From positions 52,931,265 to 52,995,264 of the forward strand of contig NC_079516.1 in NCBI RefSeq assembly GCF_000801105.2: a DNA stretch of 64,000 bases, read 5' to 3'. The notes under the pieces were generated by a model that ran no database searches, was not told where the DNA came from, and saw only the letters and a list, made by a program, of their open reading frames with translations. The stretch is from Raphanus sativus. Lineage: Eukaryota; Streptophyta; Magnoliopsida; Brassicales; Brassicaceae. Shown here in pieces: positions 46,102 to 56,973 of the stretch; position 1 is the stretch's first letter, and each line of letters starts with the position of its first letter. The translations under genes and the position numbers were made by a program.

Positions 46102-49100
46102 AAGTAAGTGGTCTGTTGTACTTTGAGATTGTTTTCTAAGTCTGTGTAACTGTCTTCTTGGCTATTATTGATTTAGGATTAAATCTTGATGTTGATGTGA
46201 CTGTAACAGGAGAGATGGGTGTGAGGAGAAAGGAGGAGGAAAACACACAGCAACATTGCATTTGTGTCTGCGAAGAAAAGTGGTGGTTTTTTTTTCTTTG
46301 GGGTCTTAAACCGGGGAGTTTCATATCATTTGGAAAGGGAGAAGAACATTATCTTACAAAACATGAGTTTCTTTGTTTGGGTTTTTGGCAATTTTCATGG
46401 GGGTTGTTGTTTATCTATTGAATGGTGGTGTTACTATGTGTTTATGTGCATTCTGTTCTGTCGTTGTCTCCTTTTGAAATTTTACATCTAAAAAAATGAT
46501 TCTGCAATATGGAAAAATAATTTATTTTTGGGCTTATCAAATGGGCTTGTTATGAGAGCTATACAGGTTCGATTGGATCAATGGATGGCCCATAATTTAA
46601 TTCAGTATTTTCATATTATGTAGAAGAAAATAATTTTTGTTTGGTTTTGCGCATAGCAGAATAATTATGCTTTATCAAGATGATTAGTGGGCTGCACTGT
46701 ATAAATATTAGGAACAGGAGAGAAAACGCCGAACAAAAGGCTGTTAGGTTAGTGTTGGTGCTAATCATATGCACCTATGACCACTAAACTATGTCTAATT
46801 TATTTAACGATATCCCAATTGACAACACATGAATGCATTTTTGGTATATAGAAACTAATAATATTATTATTAATCTTAGTTTGCAAACATTATTGTATAT
46901 AATCATTTGATGTGGACCAAATCTTGCAAAATATCTTCATTTTATTTCCAAAAACTTTATTGTTTTATGATTTGTGATATCCCTAAAATATAAGCTGGTT
47001 ATATTATAGTTCCCCTTGTTAACACCGTCGGCGATATCAATTATTGATATATTTTATTTATTATTATTTCCGTCAAGCATTTATATTATTTATTTATGTT
47101 TTAGATTGAGACTCATCCTGGCAGTGAGATCGGAGATGGTCTCATATGATATCATATGATTTACCATCTGGTCCCCTCGTTTTGTTATTTTCATCTTCAT
47201 TTTATAATACTAGGATAGCATATTTTAAGATAATGTAAGAAAATTTACAATATGGACCACGCATTGTTACTACTTAATAGTAAATTCTTTCTTTATAGTA
47301 CTCCTTTTGAAAGTTTTCTTATGTATGAGTGTGTTTATGTCTGTGGTTTTGTGTGGATGATTGGCTAAAGTAGATCCAATGAAACCCACTCACACGTAGT
47401 GTTCAATAATTAGCTAGATAGCTTCTTTTGTTTTTATCAAAATTAGCTCGATAACTATTAACTACTAATTCTTTCAAAAAAAGAAACTATTAACTAAAAT
47501 TGTTTGTATCTGGTGATAAACGTTTATGGTATTCGACACTAAAACTATAGGTTTTCATATGTATTCCGAGTTAGTCAAGCATAAAATTTAGTTCAATGAT
47601 TCATTGTTGAGAAACAGATTTGCCTAACTTATTGTCGAAAATGTCTACTAAATTTATAGATTAATAAGAAACGTTGCAGTGCAAGAATACCAGATTTCTC
47701 AGTTACAGATGGAGTGCTTACTTCTTTGACTAATATTTAATGTTTCCCTCCTAGTTCTTTTTAAGAAGATGTGACCAATCCTCTGTGACACATGTGAGAT
47801 ATGCCTTTATTCGGATACAAGTAATAATAAACACAAATAAGTGTACTTGGAATCTCTTCACTTATGTAAAAGGTAAATGTGTACACATCCACCGCAGATA
47901 TATTTATTTTATTAAGTGTGTAATCGTGGAGTCGCCGGAAGAAGATATGTAGAGGAAACACCCTCACAAAAGAAAGATCAAAACATATTTTTATAAGAAC
48001 TTTGGAAGTTTAAGACGGGAAAACGTTTCAGTTTAACAACTTTAATATTTACTTGCATATTAGTATTGTGAGTTTTTTCCCTATATGAAAAACATAATGC
48101 AACAATACATATTATGCAAACCCCTAATAGTTGTTGAATAAGTGAATCAATAGCAACGTGATTCCTTGCATTTGTATGATTGAAACTCACACAGACAAAA
48201 CAAAAAAATCAAAACCACATTTGTCGCATGTGTGTGAGTCAGATCACACTTTAGGTTGAGGTTTCAGAACATGTGCATGCAAATAGATTTCATTGTATCA
48301 CTCAGACAAGGAAGTAAGGAACATTATAAGAAGAAGAGCTGAAGAGAGATCTTTAGAAATGTGCATATCAGCATATGTCTCCTCGTACTAATATTATTTA
48401 AAAATCTCTTATCATTTTGCTTTCAAAAGTAAAAATCTCTCATCACTTTCATTATATATTTATGTAGCAGCATATTTAAGAAGCTGGTCGGAACATGCCA
48501 ACAGATGTAGTACTCTCCATGTGAGCTTTCTGTTTGACAATATCTTATAATCTGTATATATGTGTGCGTGTGATTTATATCACTGATAAACATCTAACAA
48601 AATTCCTTAAATTTCATTCACATATTAACACACGATTTCCTATAACAAAAATCATTACCATATTATTGATTCTACTCAGATATCCATCTATAAGATTAAT
48701 TAATCACGATTTTTGAAACAAGAAATTGGTAACATGCAGCATGGGGGCTTTGGAGGTAGTGTTTCTAATTTAATTATTTGACTAAACTATAGAAAGATTC
48801 CACACATATGCACTAATATACTTGATCATTACAATATGTTTTTAATCTACTTCGTATATTGATGAAATACATACTTTTTGAGCAAACAATTGAAAAAATA
48901 CTATTTTGATCATAGTGCCGCGAAAAAATGATCTGAAAATTCCCTTCTATAAGAAGATCGATGCATACTGTGGCATTAATATATCGACCTTGTTGAGATA
49001 TGCATCTTTATATGAATTTATTATGATAGATATGAAAACTGAAACCAGAACAAGAAAGCTTGAATCCAAGCGCATTCGTCTGATTTGTAAATGAGTTACA

Positions 49101-49714
49101 ATTCACAAGTAGCATTTTAGAATTACACGAATCTAATCTCTAACTTAAAGCCGAACAAATGGATCAGATCCTTTGTACAGATGGTAACAAAGATAACCAT
49201 ATCTATCTTATTAAAGGTGAAGTACAAATTCGGTGCGTTTGGATACTTGGATAAGATTAATAAAAAAATTTGGTGTGTTTGGTTATAGCTATAAAAAATG
49301 GAGTGTTTGGAAATTTGAATAGTAGTATCTATTAATTGTGTTTCCATATTTCACTTAGTTTAACAATTTAATTAATTATATTACCTTAATAATAAATTAC
49401 ATCATTAATTATATTACCATAATAATAATAGTGCATGTTTTTATTTATTAGTTAATCAATATTAACTTTGTGCCAATTATAAAATCAAAAATGCTAAATA
49501 ATTAGGTTTTACATATGATTAAACATTTGGTTTTTTTTATTTTACTAAAATATTTTTATTTTAGTTACAATCGGTGGAAAATTACGTACCCAAAAACATA
49601 GTTCAAAAATATGTTTTGTGAATAAAATAATAACTTAAATCAAAATACTTAAAATGTCCTACATTTATTGTCACTTAATTTTCCACTCCATATAATTATT
49701 TTACTTGATAAAAA
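46102..49714. other. Intergenic spacer downstream of CAS
   Basis: The first about 400 bases are probably the CAS 3' untranslated region. The rest is AT-rich with no recognised gene or complete transposon. Short frames at 47761-48190 and 48534-49347 have low complexity. Confidence 0.55.
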
Positions 49715-49719
49715 AACTC

Positions 49720-52700
49720 TTTTTTTTTTTTTTTTTTTTTTTGTCGTCAAACATACAGACTCATATTGACTCTGTACACCAAACTGGTAGCTCTGCATCC
49801 ATGTGAATGACAAAAGACGATTGTTGTCTGGCACTGCGTGCTAAACGATCCGCCTTTGAATTTGCCGTCCTTGGTACATGAATGAGCTGTGAGCTATGGA
49901 AACTACTTTGTAAACTCCTGATATCCGCCAGATAACTTGCAAACGCCGGCCACTCTTCTGGTTCCGAAACCATCTTCACCAATTGAGAACAATCCGTTGC
50001 AAACGTAACCTGATACTGTCGTAAATTCCTCATACATTCCATTGCCCAAATCAATGCTTCCACCTCCGAGTGAAGGGGAGACATACTTGCCCGAACATTT
50101 CGTGCCCCCATTAAACCCTCATATCCTTCCAGAGTACTAAACCAACCTTGTCCCGAGAATGAATCCTTATCCTTCCACGAGCCATCTGTGAAGCACCATC
50201 TCCCTGGGATTGAGGGAGGCTGATGCACTTGTGGTAGTATGGATTGTCGGATAGTCAAATCTTGTGCCGCAGCCCACATAGTAGATTCCGTTTCTGCCAA
50301 CTTTAGTGTATCCATGGGATCAATATCCAGGTTACTAAAAACCTTGTTGTTCCTTGCTTTCCAAATATACCATAGGATCCATGCAAACTGATGATCATTC
50401 ATCTTGGGTAAAACTCTCCAGAATAAGTGATCCATGTTAACAAACAATGATTCCGATGGGAAAACATTTGGATTTGTTGGTATTGTTGACAATGCCCATA
50501 TTTGCCGCGCTGGAGGACATTCAAAGAAAACATGATTCAAAGATTCCTCCACACTCCCACATCTATCGCAATTAATTTCCCCTTTCATACCTCGGGTTTT
50601 TAAATTCTTCTTGACCGCAACACACCCTGATACAATTTGCCAAAGAAAGTGCTTAATTTTTGGTGGACACTTAACCTGCCAACAAAAAGCTTTCAAAGCA
50701 TCTACTGTCGGTCCATAGAAAACTGGTTGTTTTTCTTTGTCAGGGTAAACCCTTTCCACCTCATATCCTGATTTAACCGTATATTTCCCATTGTTTGTGA
50801 AATGCCAGCCATCCTTATCCTCTATACAAAACCTACTAAGAGGTATACTTTCGATTATCTTTGCGTCCAATGGATCCACCAAGGCCCGAATGGCTTGTGA
50901 GTTCCACGTCCTAGAACCTGGAGTAATAAGAGAGTCAACCGTGAGGTCCGGAAGTAAATTGTGATGATTTTTGTTTGCAGGTCTCGGGCGAGTGGTTGGG
51001 AGCCAAGGGTCATTCCATACTGAGATAGATGAACCTGTTCCCACCCTTTTAATTAGTCCTTTGCTAACCAGAGATCGAGCAGATACGATACTCCTCCAAC
51101 CATATGATGGGGAGTAAGAACGGATTGGTTCCAGGGGTGAAGCATTCCTGAAATACCGACCCTTGAATACTCTAGCGAATAGAGTATCCGGTTTATTTAT
51201 TAGACGCCAAAGTTGTTTTCCAAGCATTGCCGTATTGAAATTCATAATATCCTTAAAACCCAAACCACCCTCCTCCTTAGGAAGGCACACCTTATCCCAT
51301 GATTTCCAATGTATGCCTTTCGTACTTCCCCCAGGACTCCACCAAAATTTGGCGACCGTACTCGTAAGTTTCTTTATTATTGTTTTTGGTAGTTGATAGC
51401 AGGACATCACATGGTTTGGTAAAGCCGTAACGACCGACTTAATGACCACTTCCTTCCCACCTTTAGTAAAGTACCGAAAAGTCCATCCATTAATTCTTGT
51501 GTCCACTCGATCTTGTACGAATCCAAATACTTGTACCTTAGATCCACTGAGATTTTCTGGTAATCCCAGATATGACCCCATACCTCCTATATTCTGAATC
51601 CCCAATATATCCCTCATTTCCTGCCTCCTTGATTCCTCAATCTTATGCCCAAATTGAATAGATGATTTTTGAAAATTAATCAGTTGGCCCGAGACTGCTT
51701 CATATTCCTTAAGAATCCTGAGAATAGTCTCACATTCATCCCTCTGTGCCTTACAAAAGAAAAGACTATCATCTGCAAACAGCAGGTGAGATATTGATGG
51801 GCAAGCTCTCGCTACTTTCATTCCCGTCAATTGTTTTCCTTGTTCCGCCTTTTTGATATTTGCAATCAGAGCCTCTGTACACAAAATAAAAAGATATGGG
51901 GATAGTGGATCCCCCTGCCTAAGACCCCTTTGTGGCGTTATAAGTCCCTTTGGTTGACCATTTAGTAAAACCTGATACTGAACCGAAGAAATACATTCCA
52001 TCATTAGTTTTGTCCAATGTGGATCAAAACCTAGTTTATTGAGTAGTGCTTGAATAAAATCCCATTCCACCCTATCATATGCTTTACTCATATCCGTCTT
52101 AATCGCCATATACTTATTTTGACATGATTTATTTGTCCTCAAACCATGAAACATCTCTTGAGCAATCAGAATATTATCTGAAATCAACCTCCCTGGTACA
52201 AAAGCCGATTGTGTTTCCGATATAAGTCTTGGAAGACAAACTTTCAGCCTCTCACACAGCACCTTGGATATAATCTTGTATCCTACATTACAGAGACTGA
52301 TGGGTCTCAACTCTGTCATTCTGGTAGGTCTTTCCGTTTTTGGAATCATACAAATATTGGTAAGATTCAACCTTGGATCCATGTCTCCTGTAGCTAGAAA
52401 ATGATTAACCAAATCCACCAGATCATCCTTTATAATGTGCCAAGAAATCTGAAAAAATAGAGCAGTCATTCCATCCGGTCCCGGTGCCTTTTCTGGGTGC
52501 ATCATAAATAAAGCTTGTTTCACCTCTTCCTCCGTTGCTACCCGGAGAAGACGTTGATTCATCTGAAATGATATAGCTGGTGTTACCTCCTCCAGAAAAT
52601 TATCAAAATTGGAAGGATCAGTAGTCGTGAACAGGTGCCCGAAATAATCCACGGCCACCTTTTCCACTCCATCCTCATTCGTTATCCAAGTACCTGCCTC

Positions 52701-53776
52701 ATCATAGAGGCCCACAATCCTATTACGGATCCGTCTTTGCCTTGTTAGAGCATGATAGAAGTTAGTATTTAGGTCCCCCGATGAGTACCACATATTTCGG
52801 CTTTTCTGGTGCCAATACTCCTCTTCGTCCTTATATGCATCCTGTAATTTCCTAGAAACCTCAATGATCTCCTCTTGCGATCTTGAATCATCAGTTTGTA
52901 CCTCTTCCAATGCCTTTTGAAGTTCTGCAATCTTGTCCTTCCCATATGGCGGGTTATTTTTCCTCCAAGCCGCAATTTCGTGTCTACAATTACTAATTTT
53001 TGAAACTATGTCCTCTGATATGCCAGGGCCAGATTCCTGCCATCCCGAGGCTATTGATTCCAAAAGACCTTCTTGCCCAATCCATCTTTTATCAAAACGA
53101 AATTGTCCCTTTCGTCTCCGGACTTTATCTTCAATAAATGCAACTACCGGTCTATGGTCTGATCCGACCATTCCTAAATATTCCGTGTACGAAGCCGGAA
53201 AGAGAGTATGCCATTCCTCGTTGGCTAGTGCACGATCTAAACGACATCTGACCGTAAAAGCCCTTTTACCCTTTCCACGCCTACCCTGCCACGACATTTT
53301 ATTTCCCCGTGCCGGGAATTCGAGTAACCCACTATTCCTTATCATGTCATTAAAGGGGACAAAGGAATTGGCACTCCGTAGCGCACCTCCCTCTTTCTCA
53401 TGATTACCAGTAATTTCATTCAAATCACCAATTATAAACCATGGGTCCGATCTCGCTAACCCATACCGTGTCAATCTCTCCCATACATGTTCCCTCAGTT
53501 TCTGTACCGGATCACCATAAACAAATGTTAAAAAAACTTTTTTACCAAGGGTAACCGCTTCGACATCTATCATTCTATTACTCGTATACAAAACCTGAAC
53601 CTGAAAAATATTATTATAGAAGAGTGCTAGGCCTCCACTTCTTCCATTCGGATCCACCGTAACCAAATTATCATAACCAAAATGCGCCTGAAGATCTTGT
53701 AAAAACTCTGCATCTTGTTTTGTTTCAGACAAGAATAGAAATTCTGGTTTATGTTTGTGCCAAATATCTCGAAGAT
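49720..53776 (-). mobile_element. LINE (L1-type) retrotransposon, 5'-truncated
   Basis: A minus-strand non-LTR element of about 4.06 kb. It ends in a 23-base poly(A) tail (plus-strand T run 49720-49742) after a 3' UTR of only about 18 bases. At the other end it starts inside the endonuclease gene (LRDIWHKHKPEFLFLSETK), so the gag-like first frame and promoter are missing. AACTCTTT at about 49715-49722 and 53777-53784 is a probable short target duplication; the poly(A) makes its exact length unclear. Confidence 0.88.
49761..53732 (-). CDS. LINE ORF2: endonuclease (partial), reverse transcriptase, RNase H
   Basis: A continuous frame of 1323 codons from the first in-frame Met; the frame stays open upstream to the truncation point. 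The endonuclease part ends near residue 195 with SDHRPVVAF. The reverse transcriptase has TELRPISLCNVGYKIISK, SKAYDRVEWDF (about 550), a GLRQGDPLSPYLF block and the catalytic FADDSLFF (about 654). A zf-RVT segment (CDRCGSVEESLNHVFFEC) lies near 1055. A plant-type RNase H follows with FTDGSWKDK near 1185 and an EVEALIWAM helix. The lack of stops or frameshifts suggests recent insertion, but without its 5' end and ORF1 it is unlikely to move by itself. Confidence 0.93.
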   Translation of the reverse strand: MSETKQDAEFLQDLQAHFGYDNLVTVDPNGRSGGLALFYNNIFQVQVLYTSNRMIDVEAVTLGKKVFLTFVYGDPVQKLREHVWERLTRYGLARSDPWFIIGDLNEITGNHEKEGGALRSANSFVPFNDMIRNSGLLEFPARGNKMSWQGRRGKGKRAFTVRCRLDRALANEEWHTLFPASYTEYLGMVGSDHRPVVAFIEDKVRRRKGQFRFDKRWIGQEGLLESIASGWQESGPGISEDIVSKISNCRHEIAAWRKNNPPYGKDKIAELQKALEEVQTDDSRSQEEIIEVSRKLQDAYKDEEEYWHQKSRNMWYSSGDLNTNFYHALTRQRRIRNRIVGLYDEAGTWITNEDGVEKVAVDYFGHLFTTTDPSNFDNFLEEVTPAISFQMNQRLLRVATEEEVKQALFMMHPEKAPGPDGMTALFFQISWHIIKDDLVDLVNHFLATGDMDPRLNLTNICMIPKTERPTRMTELRPISLCNVGYKIISKVLCERLKVCLPRLISETQSAFVPGRLISDNILIAQEMFHGLRTNKSCQNKYMAIKTDMSKAYDRVEWDFIQALLNKLGFDPHWTKLMMECISSVQYQVLLNGQPKGLITPQRGLRQGDPLSPYLFILCTEALIANIKKAEQGKQLTGMKVARACPSISHLLFADDSLFFCKAQRDECETILRILKEYEAVSGQLINFQKSSIQFGHKIEESRRQEMRDILGIQNIGGMGSYLGLPENLSGSKVQVFGFVQDRVDTRINGWTFRYFTKGGKEVVIKSVVTALPNHVMSCYQLPKTIIKKLTSTVAKFWWSPGGSTKGIHWKSWDKVCLPKEEGGLGFKDIMNFNTAMLGKQLWRLINKPDTLFARVFKGRYFRNASPLEPIRSYSPSYGWRSIVSARSLVSKGLIKRVGTGSSISVWNDPWLPTTRPRPANKNHHNLLPDLTVDSLITPGSRTWNSQAIRALVDPLDAKIIESIPLSRFCIEDKDGWHFTNNGKYTVKSGYEVERVYPDKEKQPVFYGPTVDALKAFCWQVKCPPKIKHFLWQIVSGCVAVKKNLKTRGMKGEINCDRCGSVEESLNHVFFECPPARQIWALSTIPTNPNVFPSESLFVNMDHLFWRVLPKMNDHQFAWILWYIWKARNNKVFSNLDIDPMDTLKLAETESTMWAAAQDLTIRQSILPQVHQPPSIPGRWCFTDGSWKDKDSFSGQGWFSTLEGYEGLMGARNVRASMSPLHSEVEALIWAMECMRNLRQYQVTFATDCSQLVKMVSEPEEWPAFASYLADIRSLQSSFHSSQLIHVPRTANSKADRLARSARQQSSFVIHMDAELPVWCTESI

Positions 53777-53784
53777 AACTCTTT

Positions 53785-54280
53785 CTATTTCACTTAATTT
53801 AGCAAAACACATAAAACAGTTTTTTATTAATTTATATAATCATTTAGACATGAACATTATCTGTCTATTTAGGTACATGCTGTTCTTTTCGGGTATCTTT
53901 TTTTTTTGTTAACCAAGTCCCGCTTGAATATTTTAAACTTATGTGTGGATTTTGAGTTGGATCATTCTAGATCTGGATGAATTCGGTTCTGATGTATAGG
54001 AACCTAAAAATATCTAAATAACCAATGTATCTAAAACGGGTTCGGATATTTGTAACAAAAATAACCATATAACCTGATTCGGTCCAGATCTTTTGAGTAT
54101 CGTTAGTTACCAGATCTTTTGAATATAGATGTATAAAAATATATTTCACGGGCCAATTTAAAAAAATATTAATTGGTTCAGTTGAAATAAATATATTTTA
54201 AAAAATTATATGAACTGAAAAAATCACTATAAGATTACTTACATTTGGATTCAAATCATTTTTTTAATAACAAACTACAC
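53785..54280. other. Spacer, possibly left part of a Helitron
   Basis: No gene. Contains GGTTCGGATATTTG-like and GATTCGGTCCAGATC-like sequence common in Brassica repeats. The 5' end of the Helitron that terminates at 54788 could be here, but no TC start could be fixed. Confidence 0.4.
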
Positions 54281-54788
54281 AAATATGTTGATTTGTATAA
54301 AAATTTAAATTACAATGTAAATATTTAATTGAACACAATTAATACAGAAATATGTCACATTGTTTAAACAAAATATCAAAGTAAACAGTTGCGTTCTAAA
54401 ATCATTTATTTTAACAACAAGCCAAATAAATATGTTGATTGGAGAAGGAATAAAATAAAGCCAGATAAATACATAGTTTACCAGAGACACTCTATATGTC
54501 AAATTTATTATAAAGAAATTTTTACTAAGATAAATACATTCAATAATTACAAACAAATAATATATTTCATAAAAGTAAAAAATAATATCCGCGCTTCGAT
54601 ATGTTGATTGGAGAGGGAATAAAACAAAGTCAGAGAAACACATAGTTTACCAGAGACACTGTGTGTGTCAAATTTATTATAAAGAAAATTTTACTAAAAT
54701 AAATATGTTCAATAATTACAAACAAATAATATATTTCATAAAAGTAAAAAATAATACCCGCGCTTTCGAAGCGCGGGTCAAAATCTAG
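54281..54788 (+). mobile_element. Helitron 3' end with tandemly repeated terminal segment
   Basis: The right end is CCCGCGCTTTCGAAGCGCGGG, a perfect hairpin, then TCAAAATCTAG followed by T: the CTAG terminus and T target typical of Brassicaceae Helitrons. Upstream, a segment of about 168 bp (starting ATATGTTGATTGGAGA.GGAATAAA at 54432 and 54599) is tandemly duplicated. The first copy ends in a broken hairpin (ATATCCGCGCTTCG), and a third, shorter start is at about 54284. No helicase gene is present, so the element is non-autonomous; the 5' end is unresolved. Confidence 0.8.
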
Positions 54789-55054
54789 TTATAATTAAAC
54801 CGAATTTTAATCTTGTTTTTGATACCTTTATTAGCGAGGTCCATGAGCTTTGTAGTTTTGGAGATTCCTTACGAGTTATGACCTTACACTTTTAGTGAAG
54901 GGAAGGGTCATTTTTCGCATATTAAATGATTGAAATAAAAGTCAATTAGCTAATAAATATAGATATATGCTTACTCTGATCTGAAATATGTGATATGTCA
55001 TTGCAAAAATATATGCGTGGTAATTTAACATCTTACCTGAAATTTTATTCGGGA
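54789..55054. other. Short spacer between Helitron end and inverted-repeat element
   Basis: No gene or motif recognised. Confidence 0.5.
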
Positions 55055-56290
55055 AAATTGTCTTTTAAATCACGAACTTTCAAATTTGGTTGAAAAAAAG
55101 CCTGAACTTTCTCTTGGACCATTTAAAGCATCAATTTAATTTGACTAGCCATTTTAAACATCAATTTAGTTTGACTAAACCAAATTAAGCACGACGTTAA
55201 CTCGGATAACAGAATGATTAAACAGAGTTAAATGTCGTCTCTAATCTCCGTTAAGTCCAAAACGACGTCGTTTAAAAATCTTTTAAAAATATGCATTTGA
55301 GTGGAATCGAACCCGTGACAATAGACACACACATGTAAGGCTCAAACCACTAGACCACTTAAATATTTTTTAACATGATTGACTAGTAATAGTTAGTATT
55401 GTGAAACCTCCAAATCATCTTATTCAACCCTAAATCCCTAATTAATTTTATAAATATTAAAAATTGTAAATAAATTATTAACTATTCAAAAATTTGTGAA
55501 CATTACTAAAAATATTAAACTTATAATAATTATTAACTTAACTATAATATTAAGTTTTATTTACAAGTATTATTAAAAATACTACTTATAATAAAAATCA
55601 TTTTGTTTTATTAGTAATTAAAAATCATCTAGTAATTAAAATTATAATTAACAATCATTTGGTATACTATTAATTAAAAATTATAATTAATTATTATTAT
55701 AAATCAGACAAGTTATTATTAACTATAATTGTTTATTATAATTTTTAATAATACTAAAAGATTATATTTTTAAAAATCATAATTTAAAATCATTTTGTAT
55801 TATTATTAGTTAAAAAATATAATTAAAAATCATTTAGTTATTTATACTCACAAAATTTCAAATAACTAATAAGCTATTTACAAGTTTTAATATTTATAAA
55901 ATCATTTAGGGATTTAGAGTGGAAGAAGATGATTTGGAGGTTTCACAATAATAGGTATTATTAGTCAATAAAGTTCAAAAAGTGCAAGTAGTCTAGTGGT
56001 TTGCGCGTTACATGTGTGTGTCTTTGGTAACAGGTTCGATCCACCCAGATGCGATTTTTTAAAAGATTTCTAAACGACGTCGTTTTGAACTTAACGGAGA
56101 TTAGAGACGGCATTTAACTCTGTTTAATCATTCTGTTATCCGAGTTAACGTCGTGCTTAATTTGGTTTAGTCAAACTAAATTAATGTTTAAAATGGCTAG
56201 TCAAATTAAATTGGTGCTTTAAATGGTCCAAGGGAAAGTTCAGGCTTTTATTCAACCAAATTTGAAAGTTCGTGATTTAAAAGACCATTT
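55055..56290. mobile_element. Long terminal-inverted-repeat element carrying tRNA-like boxes
   Basis: About 1.2 kb. The left arm begins GTCTTTTAAATCACGAACTTTC at 55060, and the right arm ends with its complement at 56285. The arms pair over about 310 bases with scattered changes, including an AAACGACGTCGTTT block in both. The 600-bp centre is very AT-rich and codes for nothing. Each arm holds a tRNA-like segment: right GTCTAGTGGTT (55991-56001) and GGTTCGATCC (56033-56042); left the complements of GGTTCGATTCC (55303-55313) and GGTCTAGTGGTT. No target duplication was found. Mutator-like or foldback origin is the best guess. Confidence 0.72.
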
Positions 56291-56599
56291 AAGAACTTTT
56301 AATCTTATATCAAACTCGGTATTCTTTTTCTCAAAAAAGTCGGTATTCTTAAGTAAAAAGATGATTATGTTAATTTGTGCAATAGTGTATTGAAGGTTAT
56401 AGATACGGCGTTGGAATCAAATCTCCTTTTCTTGATGTGTTGTTACCCTAAGCCAACCACTTGATTCTCTTCACTCTTTTACTATTGTTATATTTATTTT
56501 AAACACCAAATACAATAAAGCCAATTAATTTCTGTTTAGTTATAGTTTTATTTCATTTTCATTCATGGATATTCAATTAATTAAAAATAAGGTCATGAT
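56291..56599. other. Spacer between inverted-repeat element and copia element
   Basis: About 310 AT-rich bases with nothing recognised. Confidence 0.5.
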
Positions 56600-56604
56600 G
56601 TCAT

Positions 56605-56973
56605 TAAAGACAGAAGCAATATAGCTTGAGAAAGGAGATAACTTTGATAACTTCTCTTGTATTTTTCTTATCGTTTCATACAACTCAACCTACAACATAT
56701 ATAGAGACCTCTAGCCTTATCCTCTCAGTCAAACCTCAACCAGTGACAGCACATGACCTCAACAAACCAAATCTATTCAAAACAGGAATCTTGGTAGCTG
56801 GCGTGAGCGTACGGGGAGCACACCGTTTCATCGCTGTTGATAGCCGTTGTCCTTTGTCGCTTTCTGCAGAGAGAGATGACTGAGATGAGGCTTGGGCTTC
56901 AGTCTTGATCTGAGTTGTGACATGGGCTTCAATCGCAGGCCCATCAGACTGCTTTGAAGACCCATTGTTATTA
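56605..56973 (-). repeat. 3' LTR of the copia element
   Basis: The polyprotein frame runs into this repeat and ends at 56736. The plus-strand 85-codon frame at 56626 is an LTR artefact, present identically in both LTRs. Confidence 0.93.

Noticed and set aside
49123..49347. 74-codon minus-strand frame
   Set aside because: AT-rich composition and no recognisable domain; probably chance.
49671..53801. CACTTAATTT at both sides of the LINE as a target duplication
   Set aside because: The left copy lies about 40 bases outside the poly(A) tract; AACTCTTT is adjacent to both ends and fits better.
55991..56042. Possible functional tRNA gene
   Set aside because: A- and B-like boxes exist but no acceptor stem, anticodon arm or full cloverleaf could be formed by eye.
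56626..56883. 85-codon plus-strand frame repeated identically at 60301-60558
   Set aside because: It is LTR sequence read on the opposite strand; the identity reflects LTR identity, not a duplicated gene.
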